The notes under the pieces: generated by a model
What the model was told of the DNA's origin: nothing
Seen by the model: the letters and a program-made list of their open reading frames with translations, nothing else
Database searches by the model: none
Assembly: GCA_937919125.1 (NCBI GenBank)
Contig: CALFOB010000146.1
Coordinates: 1-39,857, forward strand
Direction: 5' to 3'
DNA from: an uncultured Micrococcales bacterium
GTDB lineage: Bacteria > Actinomycetota > Actinomycetes > Actinomycetales > Microbacteriaceae
DNA: 39,857 bases
Part shown: in pieces, positions 21,501 to 29,353 of the stretch
How the letters are laid out: every line of letters begins with the position of its first letter
How positions within the stretch are numbered: the first letter of the stretch is position 1
Position numbers and translations under genes: made by a program

Positions 21501-24298
21501 GTAGCGTTTGGTGAGCCAATAAGCTTTGGCATTACTTCCATGCCCATGGTTAGGTCTTTTAGTTTGCCGTCACGGACGAATACCATTGCTGCTGCTTGGA
21601 AGATGTTTTGGGCTACTCGACCGTTTTGCTGGTCGAAGATGCGTGATGCGTAAACGAATTTGTTGAACCAGTCGCGTACGAGCTGTGCGCGTGCAGCGGT
21701 TGAGTCAATACCGGTGTCTAGGTTGGCCTTCCAACCCTCTAGGAGGGCTGTGTAGAGGTCTTCGCTAAGAGTTTGAGCAGACGACAGCGAGTCCTCTAGT
21801 GAGGCTCCTGAGCGCTCCATGTGGATCTTTTCGAAGGCTGCAACGTTATCGGTGATTGCTACGGCTAGGTCTTCGGCAATCTTCTTGGTTTTTGCTTTGA
21901 ATCCTGCTGACCAAGGCTGCTGTAGTTCGCCACGGCTTAGAAGGTCTGCAACAACTTCTTTCATGTCAACGACGGCGTTCGCTTCTTTGGCTTCCATGAC
22001 GCGACGAATAGCTTTGCCGATACCAACAGTTGAAAGGGTGTCGTATTTTGTGATGCCAGCTTTGCCAGTGTCTGGGAATAGGGCTGCTTTTAGTAGGTCT
22101 TCGTTTTCGGCCTTCATTACCTTCATGAAGTCGCCAATGCTGACAAAGACGTAGTGCTTTGCTTCTTTTGTTCCTACAGCCTTAGCGTAGGTGATGCGTC
22201 CGCCGAGGACTGAGAGGAGGGCGTCGTTCATCATTTCAGTGCGAGCGATCATGTCGTCTACGCTGACCTGAGTTGCCTTTGAGCGCTTGCGTGCGATACC
22301 AAAAAGGTTTCCGAGCATCTTTGCTTCGCCAGACTGGTTGATTTGACGTAGTAGCGCTGCTTTGGTGTTTGCTTGGAACGCTTCGGTGGTTGAGCGTGCT
22401 GCGAGGTCTCCGAAGCTGCTAACGCCGGTTATTACGTCCGGTGAGCCCATGATTTCTTTTTCAATGTACTCAAAGTTTTTGCCTAGACCGCTGTTGATGG
22501 CTAGAAGCACGTCGCGCATCATTGGTGCAGTGTCAGGGTTGTCTAGGTAGTTCGATACGCGGGCGTGTGCGGCCTGTCGTGAGGCTTCTACGGCTGCTGG
22601 CAACGGTTCGATGGTTCCGGCTAGGCGACCGTCTGAGTAGGCTGCTGCGACGTCTGAGAGGGCTAGGCCTTCAGCTTTGTAAAGAGTTGCTGCGTCAGCC
22701 ATAGCCATGCGACGCTGAGTGTCGTAGACAGTCTGTGTGCCCTTTGATACAAGGACGTCTTTAATCTGAGTGTAGGCGTCTGCGCTTGATGCAGCTTTTT
22801 CTACCTCAACAACTGCTAGGTGTTCTGGGTCGATTCGCTTAAGGATCTTTTCAAGTACAGGGTAGGCAACTTGGTCGCCTGCCTTGATGCCTGAAATGAG
22901 GTCGTTGAAGCTTGTGTACTTCTTTTCAACTTGTCCTGCGGTTACGCCAACGGCAGCCTTTGACATGCGCTCTATGGCGCTGAGCATCTTCTTGGAGTTT
23001 GCAGCATCAAGCGAGGCGGTAGGAATCTTTAGTGGGTCGGCAATTAGTGGCTCGGTGTCCACGATTGGCTTTACGCCAGTAGTCGTGTTGATGACTTTTG
23101 GCGCTTCTTTTTGAGCCTGAACCCACTTGATAGCTTCAGCCTTGCTTGGGAATTCCAAGATCTCGTTTGAAGCGTTCATTACATAGGTTGCTTCTGGGGT
23201 GACATGTGGCTCAAATGCGCGCATGTCTTTAGCAACGCCTTCTGCGGAAATCTTTGGAATTTCGACAACGCCAGCTTTGGCAGTCTGCGCTTCGTATTTG
23301 GCAAGTCTTGAAAGGCTGCTTTGCGCTAGCTCTGAAAGGATGACAGTTGCGCCAGCCTTGTAGCCTGCTTCTGCAGCAGATGCAGCAATGGTTAGCGGTG
23401 AAACCTTTTCGGCAGTCTCAAGGGTCTTGTATAGGAAGTTACGTCCGATGGTGCCTTCGGTTTTCGCAAGACGCTCAGCCAGTGGGCCAGCTGCACGAAT
23501 GTTCTGTGGTTTTACAATCGGCTTCTTGGTGTACTGGTTTACAAACTCTACACCCGGCTTGAGAACTTCCTCGGTTGCTTTGACAGCCTGTCCGCCAACC
23601 TCAGTGACCTTTGGTGCAAGGCCAGCCTTAGCCGAGACCTTTCCTGCAGCAGCAAGCTTGCCTGCTTTGGTGGCGGTCTTTCCTACTGCTACAGCAGCCT
23701 TTAGTGGGGTGACGAAAACTTTTCCGGGGATAAGATTGGTTGGGTCCATCGCAATGTCTAGACCTAGGTCGATTGCGTTTAGTGGCATGCCTAGAACTTC
23801 AAAGTTGCCGACGTTCTGGTCGATTGGCAACTGTGCACGAATGTCTTTACCGGTTACGGTTGGCTTGCCTTCGATGCTGGCGATAAAGTTTTCAGTACCA
23901 GCCTGAGCAGCACCCTTTGTAGGCTGCGGAATTGGAATGCCGAACGCGCCAGCTTTAAACTTTGCTTGGTCTTTTCCCGGGAGAACGTTCTTCAACTCTT
24001 GGTTTACAGCGCCCTGTACTCCAGCAAGCGGAGCAAGAATGTATCCGAGTACGGTCTTACCAAATGAAGCAACTTCACCAAGACCGCTTTCTACGGTCTT
24101 ACCAAAGTCTGCGATCTTCTTGTCTGGCTGAATGCCAAACGGTAGAACTGGCTTGACTGTTGGCTTTGCCACCGGAGTTGGCTTTACGCCAAAAATCTTC
24201 GAAGCGTCGCCCGTGGTTGAGCCGGTTACTTTCGAAGTGCCCGCGTTACCTTTTTTCCCAGAAAAAATTGGGTTTGGTTTCGGTGTCGGAATAGCCAA
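18539..24298 (-). CDS. Giant internal/ejection-type virion protein (1919 aa)
   Basis: A 1919-aa protein, by far the largest gene. TTG 24298 is the best start, with AGGA 6 nt upstream. The first 60 residues are Pro/Lys/Gly-rich. Residues about 190-400 are Ala/Lys-rich and helical; a coiled coil occurs near 990-1040 (KLTQAKLAYEEHLLKSSAAN); the middle is alpha-helical throughout. In the C-terminal third, MFTYYTWLRVAHNAFIDMAM and nearby aromatic segments look like the membrane-interacting parts of podovirus ejection proteins (compare T7 gp16). There is no clear transglycosylase or protease motif. It follows two Ala/Gln-rich proteins in the late operon. An internal-virion/ejection role is inferred from position and size. 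A large polyvalent protein is the alternative. Confidence 0.65.
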   Translation of the reverse strand: MAIPTPKPNPIFSGKKGNAGTSKVTGSTTGDASKIFGVKPTPVAKPTVKPVLPFGIQPDKKIADFGKTVESGLGEVASFGKTVLGYILAPLAGVQGAVNQELKNVLPGKDQAKFKAGAFGIPIPQPTKGAAQAGTENFIASIEGKPTVTGKDIRAQLPIDQNVGNFEVLGMPLNAIDLGLDIAMDPTNLIPGKVFVTPLKAAVAVGKTATKAGKLAAAGKVSAKAGLAPKVTEVGGQAVKATEEVLKPGVEFVNQYTKKPIVKPQNIRAAGPLAERLAKTEGTIGRNFLYKTLETAEKVSPLTIAASAAEAGYKAGATVILSELAQSSLSRLAKYEAQTAKAGVVEIPKISAEGVAKDMRAFEPHVTPEATYVMNASNEILEFPSKAEAIKWVQAQKEAPKVINTTTGVKPIVDTEPLIADPLKIPTASLDAANSKKMLSAIERMSKAAVGVTAGQVEKKYTSFNDLISGIKAGDQVAYPVLEKILKRIDPEHLAVVEVEKAASSADAYTQIKDVLVSKGTQTVYDTQRRMAMADAATLYKAEGLALSDVAAAYSDGRLAGTIEPLPAAVEASRQAAHARVSNYLDNPDTAPMMRDVLLAINSGLGKNFEYIEKEIMGSPDVITGVSSFGDLAARSTTEAFQANTKAALLRQINQSGEAKMLGNLFGIARKRSKATQVSVDDMIARTEMMNDALLSVLGGRITYAKAVGTKEAKHYVFVSIGDFMKVMKAENEDLLKAALFPDTGKAGITKYDTLSTVGIGKAIRRVMEAKEANAVVDMKEVVADLLSRGELQQPWSAGFKAKTKKIAEDLAVAITDNVAAFEKIHMERSGASLEDSLSSAQTLSEDLYTALLEGWKANLDTGIDSTAARAQLVRDWFNKFVYASRIFDQQNGRVAQNIFQAAAMVFVRDGKLKDLTMGMEVMPKLIGSPNATDVANRQLFSDTVEAINSFFKMQNSDNVAKAGRERLPFPSKASIDNATAKLTQAKLAYEEHLLKSSAANTKAEVKAWETRFNKLQKELDAARDVAWKNSIPTQHYQSGKWIPSELYNRELALQEARAAGKELATVSDGLISRTTGLTDTAPVAQPYRKLSAEESAKWLAKWRADNNVRAVDANIALREELSKEILDNLDEYGQLNLTEGETAQRLLQDLTAKTLSDSDINVYVGRTNYDGGSWFKQPAEKLSATAGRWTLKPLLNKAESTVMTSVSKVADASHFLRDSYLKKWGNLTPEARVQNFTTAFRYAMAQTPVEDIPKTLDADVRALINDLRSLLDPMFGNAETSAIIKNGIDPKALAAAFRRYGLGEKIGFVSPGTLNPTQLAEYTKWLPFSELPSDLKGTIGETMWKKRAEDFAASGEDPFIILTRMIQAVQFASTEKALVTDFASQFGYKAQGMTFQQAVANGWVKIQGDGVGTDLSTHLPSPENGGLFPPDIAKEFMSINREWNKLYNSKSMNSVLRSMMEVQGWFKATQTILRPGHHITNMFGDTTTAMIAGTLNPVHWQQGLRMAQRFMTEDIRATWGKNKLEYKMANAFESFRNYGRVVEVTDKAGRTQPGITLYKNGKAVKQGLDEDTLFREFEARGIIIGNIFQNDIQGLYESVVENAAELGSKKSLLAVAGAKASSAARKIEQPAGAFASWYGNIPRAAHAMRVIQSRSWNSVEEALNAASLEVTRYHPTIQSLSASERRGPRMMFTYYTWLRVAHNAFIDMAMNHTAAMTVPSKLQFNTATQEGMQPTSISNPWAQGNISPSYMNYSVYGPTGTTPSGNQMIYKRSFLPMDVLDTWTWSYDPSKTMDENAIANVAATGRIVGKNFSLVAQPLFEWMTGTDMQTGAPSSVKDLPTLVDKIIGNLGSRTVLEGLSLYTPTKRAVGSGKELTDEQKQNLRDNFLFGQKGQIVNTPANIKNFRTELKQRIKDAND

Positions 24299-24325
24299 GG
24301 TTCATCCTAATCAGTCAATACAACA

Positions 24326-24331
24326 ATTATA
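24326..24331 (-). promoter_or_regulatory. Consensus -10 ahead of the giant gene
   Basis: On the minus strand TATAAT (24326-24331) is a perfect -10, giving a start point about 20 bp before the SD of the giant gene. The -35 (17 nt upstream) is poor, so this is a possible extra promoter within the late operon. Confidence 0.4.
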
Positions 24332-24343
24332 GACTAACTAAAA

Positions 24344-25558
24344 TTACTTGCTGTAGTAGTTCTTCAGATAATCCTGTACGTAGGTAAGGTACTTACCGCC
24401 ACCACCGAGGCTCTTCCAAGCAGATAGGATTTCTGCGTTGGTTGGAGCCTTCGCCTTTACGCCTAGCTGAGCATCAGTCTTGCTAACTCCAGCAAGCTTG
24501 CGTCTGGTTGCAAGCGTTACCGCTTGGTCAACTGAGTCTGCAATGTTGTTGAAGGCGTTAGCGTCGCGAAGCTCGGTGCCTACACGCTGCTGGAAGCCGT
24601 AAATGTCTTTGCTGTACTTCTTAGTGGTACCGCCAGATCCTGAGGCTGCTGCGCGTGCGCTGGCACCCTGCTGCTGCATCTGGATACCTTGCAATTTTGC
24701 CTGCGCCTGAGTGTTGGCAACGTTTTGCGAGCCTTGGTTCTTGAGCAACTGTAGGTTGTAGGTCTCGGCAGCCTTAGCAGCTGCAGCTGCAGTTTCAGCA
24801 TCGCCCTGACGGTATGCTTCTTGAGCTGCAGCGGTGGCCTGAGCAATCTGCGACTTAAGCTGAGCTTCCTGAGTGCCAAGGTCAGCCATGGTTGCTTCGA
24901 AGTTCTTTGAAAGCGTAGCAAGTGCGCCAACCTGTTGCTGGCCATAGCCAGTTTGACGGTTGTTGACATCGATCTGTGCCTGAGCTTGGTTAGCCTGCAT
25001 GAGGCCCTGCCAGTTAGACATGATGGCGTTTGCGTTGCTGATACCCTGTTCAGCTGCAACGCTGATTGGGTTGACTGCCATTTCTGGTCCTGCACCGCGT
25101 TCTGCGCCAGTGGCCTGTGCCTGTGCAACACCTGCAGCGGTTTCTGAGCGCTGCTGAGCGGTACGTGCAGCCAAGTCCATTTGCTGCTTTGCAATAGAGT
25201 CGGTGAACTGCTTGTCAATGCGGATGCGGTCTGCATCAGCAACCTTACTTAGAGCGCCAAAGATTGTTTTGACGTCAGCTTGGTTTGTGGCGTAGCGCGA
25301 CTCGGCAGCCTTTTTCTGGGTGCCGATAAGCTCAGTTAGCGGGTTATAGACAGGAGCTAGGCGCTTGTTGATTTCCTCAAGGCGAGTAGCGTCAGTCTTT
25401 GCCTGAGCCACTTTCGCGGCATCTTCCTGCGCAGTGGTGTACTGCTTTAGGGCAGTGCCGGCACCTTGACCGGGAGTGTAAGCCTGACCGTACTTCTGGG
25501 AAGCCAAGTATTCGTTGTAGCGTGCACCCGATTTAGGTCCAGTCCAAGTGTCAACCAT
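24344..25558 (-). CDS. Ala/Gln-rich helical internal virion protein (putative)
   Basis: A 404-aa protein, mostly coiled coil from 40 to 310, rich in Ala and Gln (AQATGAERG, KSQIAQATAAAQEAYRQGDA, QLLKNQGSQNVANTQAQAK), with a short aromatic C-terminus (YLTYVQDYLKNYYSK). It overlaps its neighbour by 1 bp at the start (TAATG). The composition and place just before the giant protein match podovirus internal core/ejection proteins. No catalytic motif seen. Confidence 0.55.
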   Translation of the reverse strand: MVDTWTGPKSGARYNEYLASQKYGQAYTPGQGAGTALKQYTTAQEDAAKVAQAKTDATRLEEINKRLAPVYNPLTELIGTQKKAAESRYATNQADVKTIFGALSKVADADRIRIDKQFTDSIAKQQMDLAARTAQQRSETAAGVAQAQATGAERGAGPEMAVNPISVAAEQGISNANAIMSNWQGLMQANQAQAQIDVNNRQTGYGQQQVGALATLSKNFEATMADLGTQEAQLKSQIAQATAAAQEAYRQGDAETAAAAAKAAETYNLQLLKNQGSQNVANTQAQAKLQGIQMQQQGASARAAASGSGGTTKKYSKDIYGFQQRVGTELRDANAFNNIADSVDQAVTLATRRKLAGVSKTDAQLGVKAKAPTNAEILSAWKSLGGGGKYLTYVQDYLKNYYSK

Positions 25559-26322
25559 TATGCTACTCCAAGTCGTGCTAGTTGTGCGGTGATGGCAGCC
25601 TGTGCTGCGTCAGTCTTGTACTGCTGACCAACAAGAGTACCAGTCCAATCGGTTCCAGTAGCGCCGTAGTTCTGCAAATACTGTTCATTCATAGCGCTGA
25701 TCTTGTCAGCGATAGAAGTTTGTGCTGCAACTTGGCGTGCGTTTGCTTGCGCTTCAGCAAGAGTTAGTGCACCTGCTGCACCGCCAGCCATGCCACGTGC
25801 AGCATAGTTGCCCGCAAGGCGACGGCGACCTTCGGTTGCGTTTACATCTAGCTGCTTGCGCTCGCCTTTAGCTGCAAGCTCGGCAGCGTTCTTGTCGGCC
25901 ATTGCAGCGTTGCGGGCATAGTTGAACTTTGCCTGCCCGGCAGCCATTGCTGCTTGGTAGGTTGGGTCGCCTTCAAGAGTCCAAGCTGGAGTTGCAGTGC
26001 TACCTGTGGTTAGGTCTACTGGTGGTGCGCTTGGGTCGACTTTGCGGTTAGGCGAAAGAGTGATGTCTCGGCTTGCTCCGGGGTCAACGTAGCTGAAATC
26101 TTTGCCCGGAGCATCGCCAGTGCCATAGCCTACTGCACCTGACATGTAGCCGGGGGTTACGTTAGTCGAACCGGGTGCGCCAAACTTAGGAGTGTTGTAA
26201 GCCTCAACCTGTGCATCAGTTAGGTACTTGCCAGTATTGTTGCGGATAACAACGTTGTCGTTGAATACGCTGGTGTCTTTAGGAGTTGGTACAGCAACTT
26301 TATAACTAGAACCAGTAGCCAT
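25558..26322 (-). CDS. Putative internal virion or tail-associated protein
   Basis: A 254-aa protein. The N-terminal half is Pro/Gly/Asp-rich (DTSVFNDNVVIRNNTGKYLTDAQVEAYNTPKFG), and the C-terminal half is Ala-rich and helical with an AMADKNAAELAAKGERKQL stretch and an RGMAGGAAGALTLAEAQA turn. The similarity in composition to the downstream protein suggests they form one complex. Function unknown; the internal core role is inferred. Confidence 0.5.
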   Translation of the reverse strand: MATGSSYKVAVPTPKDTSVFNDNVVIRNNTGKYLTDAQVEAYNTPKFGAPGSTNVTPGYMSGAVGYGTGDAPGKDFSYVDPGASRDITLSPNRKVDPSAPPVDLTTGSTATPAWTLEGDPTYQAAMAAGQAKFNYARNAAMADKNAAELAAKGERKQLDVNATEGRRRLAGNYAARGMAGGAAGALTLAEAQANARQVAAQTSIADKISAMNEQYLQNYGATGTDWTGTLVGQQYKTDAAQAAITAQLARLGVA

Positions 26323-26558
26323 TATTTACCGAACCTTAGAGCGTTAGGGTTTGCATAAGCGCCAGCGTTGTTGGCTTTCATCTTTGCAAGAACAGCAGCC
26401 TTCTTAGCTGCAATACGGCGGTCACGAGAAGCGTAGCCAGACTTGTCTACCGGTCCACGAGTTGGTGCACCAGACATGTTTGCATACATTTTGTTACCTG
26501 CAGCGTATGGGTTGAACTCAAAGTTGCCCAGCAATGCGTTGCGCTCAGCACCGGCCAT
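26322..26558 (-). CDS. Small late structural or accessory protein
   Basis: A 78-aa basic protein (NKMYANMSGAPTRGP, then RRIAAKKAAVLAKMKANNAG) translated by overlap with both neighbours. It is rich in Ala, Asn and Lys. It stands between the nozzle-type protein and the core proteins. No family recognised. Confidence 0.5.
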   Translation of the reverse strand: MAGAERNALLGNFEFNPYAAGNKMYANMSGAPTRGPVDKSGYASRDRRIAAKKAAVLAKMKANNAGAYANPNALRFGK

Positions 26559-28195
26559 TAGTTAGCTTCCTTTGAAATCTTCGCCTTAGCACCAATCAGC
26601 GGAGTGATGCTAAAGACCTGTACAGGTGATGTGAGCGCCGTACCGTCACAGTCTAAGTATAACTCAAAGTAGATTCGACGGAAGCGTAGAGACTGATTCA
26701 ACTTAGCCTCCATACGCAAAACAGCACCAGAAGCAAACGCGTCAACAAGGGTGTCAATACCACCTGAAGGTTTGTCTAGGTTATCCCAAGTACCGTAAAC
26801 AATGTCACCCGGCGCATCATAAGACAACTGATCCCACGTCTTGAAACTTGCTTCATCTGGGTAGTCTTTAGAAATTTGATCCCAGCTGAGCTGCAAAGCC
26901 TGCTCAGGCAAAGCAACAGGGTAAACAACAGCCTTGACTGGCTTAGCAGTAGCAATGTCGGCAACCCACATAAACAGGCGCTTCCATTCGGCAGGGGTTT
27001 GGAAGTCGTAAATCTTTGTGCGAATAGAGCACTTGATGTTTTCGGTGCCTACTGGGCTGTAAGGTGAGTCTTCAATACGCCACAGCGAGTGCTCAGTTGT
27101 ACCACCACTGATGCCATAGAAAAGCGATTCTTCTAATTCTTCTGAGCGTCGCGGGACGGTCCAGAAATATGCGACTTTGCTTGTGCTTTCCCACTCGCTC
27201 CATGTCTCCGTATCTAGGTTGTATGAGAACATACCGCCGTTGTGGAAAACTATGCAGCGACGTCCAACAACTGATACTGCGTGCTGGAAACGCTTGGGAT
27301 AGTCGTATGCCTCAAACTTTACTCTAGCTGCGTTGAGTGGGTAATACAACCAGTTTTGGTACTTGTAAAGAATTCCGCCAGATAGAACAAAGTGAGCGTT
27401 TTCAAACTTGACAACTGATCTGCGAGATTCTGCACCAATGTCCTGCTGCATAGCCTGCATGGTGCCCTCCTCAGGGACGTCGCCATAGCTATAGCGGTAG
27501 GTGCTGCGGTTACGGAAGATAACGATGTCGTTGTAACCTTGTGCGATTGCGGTAATCCATTGTCCGTCACCGCCACCAATCTCAACGTACATGTAGTTGA
27601 GCTCAGTGGTTAGCCAGTTCCAAACAGAAGTTGATTCGCCTGAAGGGCCAGCGGTTGAAATGTTTGACCAGTAAATGATGTTGGCGGTTGAGGTGCCTTC
27701 TACGCCGTAACCAAAGAAGCGGGTCTGGAATAGTTCGATACCACCAAGTGCAGGCATGGTTGGGGTGTTGGTAAAGGTACCGTTTTCCCAGTAGCCGCCC
27801 TGACCTGCGGTGGTTGACGACAACACAATCTTGTTTAGGTACTGGGTGCAGTCTGAAGCTTTGAACGCTGCAATCTCAGTAAACGTTTTAGAGATAACGT
27901 TGTAGATCCAAGTTTTTGCGGTGGTTACAACAACAAGGTAACGAGTGCCATCGTTTTTGATGTAAGTACCAATGATGTCAATGGCTTGCCCGGTCACTGG
28001 TGTAGTGATGACGGTTGAGCCATTCTTCTCTTGGTAGATTGGCGGGCGCGAAATCAAAGCACCGTTAGTGGTGAACTCCATGTTGATGATGGATGCGAGC
28101 TCGTTGTCTGCGATAGCAGATTGGTCCCAGTAGTTGTTTAGACCACCGGTGAACTGTTGTAGAACTACGGAACGTGAACGAACAATCTGCGACAT
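26558..28195 (-). CDS. Tail nozzle/tubular-type protein (putative)
   Basis: A 545-aa beta-rich protein. The N-terminus (GGLNNYWDQSAIADNELASI, then EFTTNGALISRPPIYQ) is the typical start of podovirus tail nozzle or tubular proteins, as in T7 gp12 or phages with P22/SU10-type tails. Repeated beta segments (WTVPRRSEELEESLFYGIS, WSNISTAGPSGE, YSYGDVPEEGTM) fit a propeller-like fold. It lies directly after the head-tail adaptor. The specific family cannot be settled from sequence alone. Confidence 0.65.
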   Translation of the reverse strand: MSQIVRSRSVVLQQFTGGLNNYWDQSAIADNELASIINMEFTTNGALISRPPIYQEKNGSTVITTPVTGQAIDIIGTYIKNDGTRYLVVVTTAKTWIYNVISKTFTEIAAFKASDCTQYLNKIVLSSTTAGQGGYWENGTFTNTPTMPALGGIELFQTRFFGYGVEGTSTANIIYWSNISTAGPSGESTSVWNWLTTELNYMYVEIGGGDGQWITAIAQGYNDIVIFRNRSTYRYSYGDVPEEGTMQAMQQDIGAESRRSVVKFENAHFVLSGGILYKYQNWLYYPLNAARVKFEAYDYPKRFQHAVSVVGRRCIVFHNGGMFSYNLDTETWSEWESTSKVAYFWTVPRRSEELEESLFYGISGGTTEHSLWRIEDSPYSPVGTENIKCSIRTKIYDFQTPAEWKRLFMWVADIATAKPVKAVVYPVALPEQALQLSWDQISKDYPDEASFKTWDQLSYDAPGDIVYGTWDNLDKPSGGIDTLVDAFASGAVLRMEAKLNQSLRFRRIYFELYLDCDGTALTSPVQVFSITPLIGAKAKISKEAN

Positions 28196-28861
28196 TTAGT
28201 ACCACAAATCAAGTGGGTCAGCTAGGACTGTTGGGTACTGTGAGTCCTGTGAGAGAGTGTCCTTAGTTGATAGGCGGTCTAGGCCGTCACGGAATTGACG
28301 CAACTTCATGTTTGATGCGTCATAGTTTTCGTCCATTTCAAGCGCCTGCGCTGTGACGTACGAAACAAGCTCGTTGAAGTAGCGGTCTGGAACTGAAAGG
28401 GCACTACTTAGCGCAGTGAGCGAAACAGGGTTCTTGATGTATTCAAGCTTGATACCGTTTGCGATAGTTGCGTTTGGCACAGGGAAAAGAGTGATGATGC
28501 CCGCGCGTTCATACCAAATCTCCGGGCGATCGCTCGTTAGCAATTTGGAAGGATCCTGTGACTGGATGAACTCGCGGGCAGCCTGTGGTGACAGGTTAGT
28601 CAGCGGATAACCTGAAATGTATAGCGCCTCGATTGAGAGCACTTTATCGTTAGGGAAGCTGTAATCTGACTGCCCTGCCACCACATCTGTAATTTTTGTT
28701 GCACGAAGGATTGGGTTCGAGTTTACGATTTCGCGTTGACCGTCATTAATCCATGAGAGGATCGATGCGTCTGCGAGCTGTGCGCCAGAAGAGTCACCAA
28801 AGCCTGTGCGAACACGGCTTGCAACATCTGTGCCTGTGTGAGTGAATTCCTCTGCTGGCAT
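28196..28861 (-). CDS. Head-tail adaptor protein (putative)
   Basis: A 221-aa protein starting at ATG 28861 (MPAEEFTHTGTDVA), chosen because AAGGA lies 7 nt upstream; the frame is open further upstream but without an SD. The layout matches phage adaptor proteins that sit on the portal: VASRVRTGFGD, ILSWINDGQREIVNSNPIL, FPNDKVLSIEALYISGYPL, IKLEYIKNPVSLTALSSALSV (20 residues or fewer each), then a helix pair near the end. It lies just after the 138-aa gene and before the nozzle gene. Confidence 0.65.
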   Translation of the reverse strand: MPAEEFTHTGTDVASRVRTGFGDSSGAQLADASILSWINDGQREIVNSNPILRATKITDVVAGQSDYSFPNDKVLSIEALYISGYPLTNLSPQAAREFIQSQDPSKLLTSDRPEIWYERAGIITLFPVPNATIANGIKLEYIKNPVSLTALSSALSVPDRYFNELVSYVTAQALEMDENYDASNMKLRQFRDGLDRLSTKDTLSQDSQYPTVLADPLDLWY

Positions 28862-28863
28862 TT

Positions 28864-29280
28864 CTACTTCCTTAGAGTTTGTCCGTCGTGGGTCCAAGTG
28901 TTCTTATTGGACTTGAGAGCGCTTTTCAGAATGTCTTTCTTTTCAGCTCGCCATTCTTCTTCGCGTTTCGCCTCTAACGCTTGATGTGCCATCTCTAGTA
29001 ATTGTAGCTTATTTACCTTAGAGTCTGGGTCGTGCATGTTAGATTCCATGAGTCTTGCAAGAAGACGGTGGTCAATCTCTGACTCGTGCACGCTAGTAAT
29101 AAGGTAAGAGTTTCCTAGTGGTGGTTCGTCGATCAATGCGAAAGGCATCTCAGGGTTGAACAGTGGGTGGCCCGGCTCCATACGGATTAGGCGAACTGAC
29201 GGGAATACATCTTTGATGACTGCTGCAACCCGTCTCTGCTGGTCTGTGTATAGACCATCTAATTGAGCAAAATTAATCAT
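28864..29280 (-). CDS. Hypothetical protein of the head-tail gene block
   Basis: A 138-aa protein of mixed fold: an N-terminal helix (DQQRRVAAVIKDVFPSVRLI), a beta segment (LIDEPPLGNSYLITSVHES), and a long charged helix (QLLEMAHQALEAKREEEWRA). The ATG lies 6 nt after a TACAAT -10 with no SD, so it looks leaderless. The position between the capsid and the adaptor suggests a structural or assembly role. No family recognised. Confidence 0.55.
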   Translation of the reverse strand: MINFAQLDGLYTDQQRRVAAVIKDVFPSVRLIRMEPGHPLFNPEMPFALIDEPPLGNSYLITSVHESEIDHRLLARLMESNMHDPDSKVNKLQLLEMAHQALEAKREEEWRAEKKDILKSALKSNKNTWTHDGQTLRK

Positions 29281-29286
29281 AGTTCT

Positions 29287-29292
29287 ATTGTA
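29287..29292 (-). promoter_or_regulatory. -10 of a possible leaderless promoter
   Basis: TACAAT on the minus strand, then 6 nt, then the ATG of the 138-aa gene. It starts right behind the capsid terminator, which would make it the restart point for transcription of the adaptor-to-giant block. The -35 is not evident. Confidence 0.4.
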
Positions 29293-29294
29293 AT

Positions 29295-29345
29295 AAAAAA
29301 CCCCCCTAACCAGCGAGACGGACCGGTTAGGGGGGAGTTTTTTAG
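29295..29345. terminator. Strong terminator after the capsid gene
   Basis: CCCCCCTAACC (29301-29311) pairs perfectly with GGTTAGGGGGG (29325-29335), an 11-bp stem. Six A residues on the left (U-tract for leftward RNA) and seven T residues on the right (one G/A step in between) make it work in both directions. It limits read-through from the capsid gene. Confidence 0.9.
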
Positions 29346-29353
29346 CTATTTAC

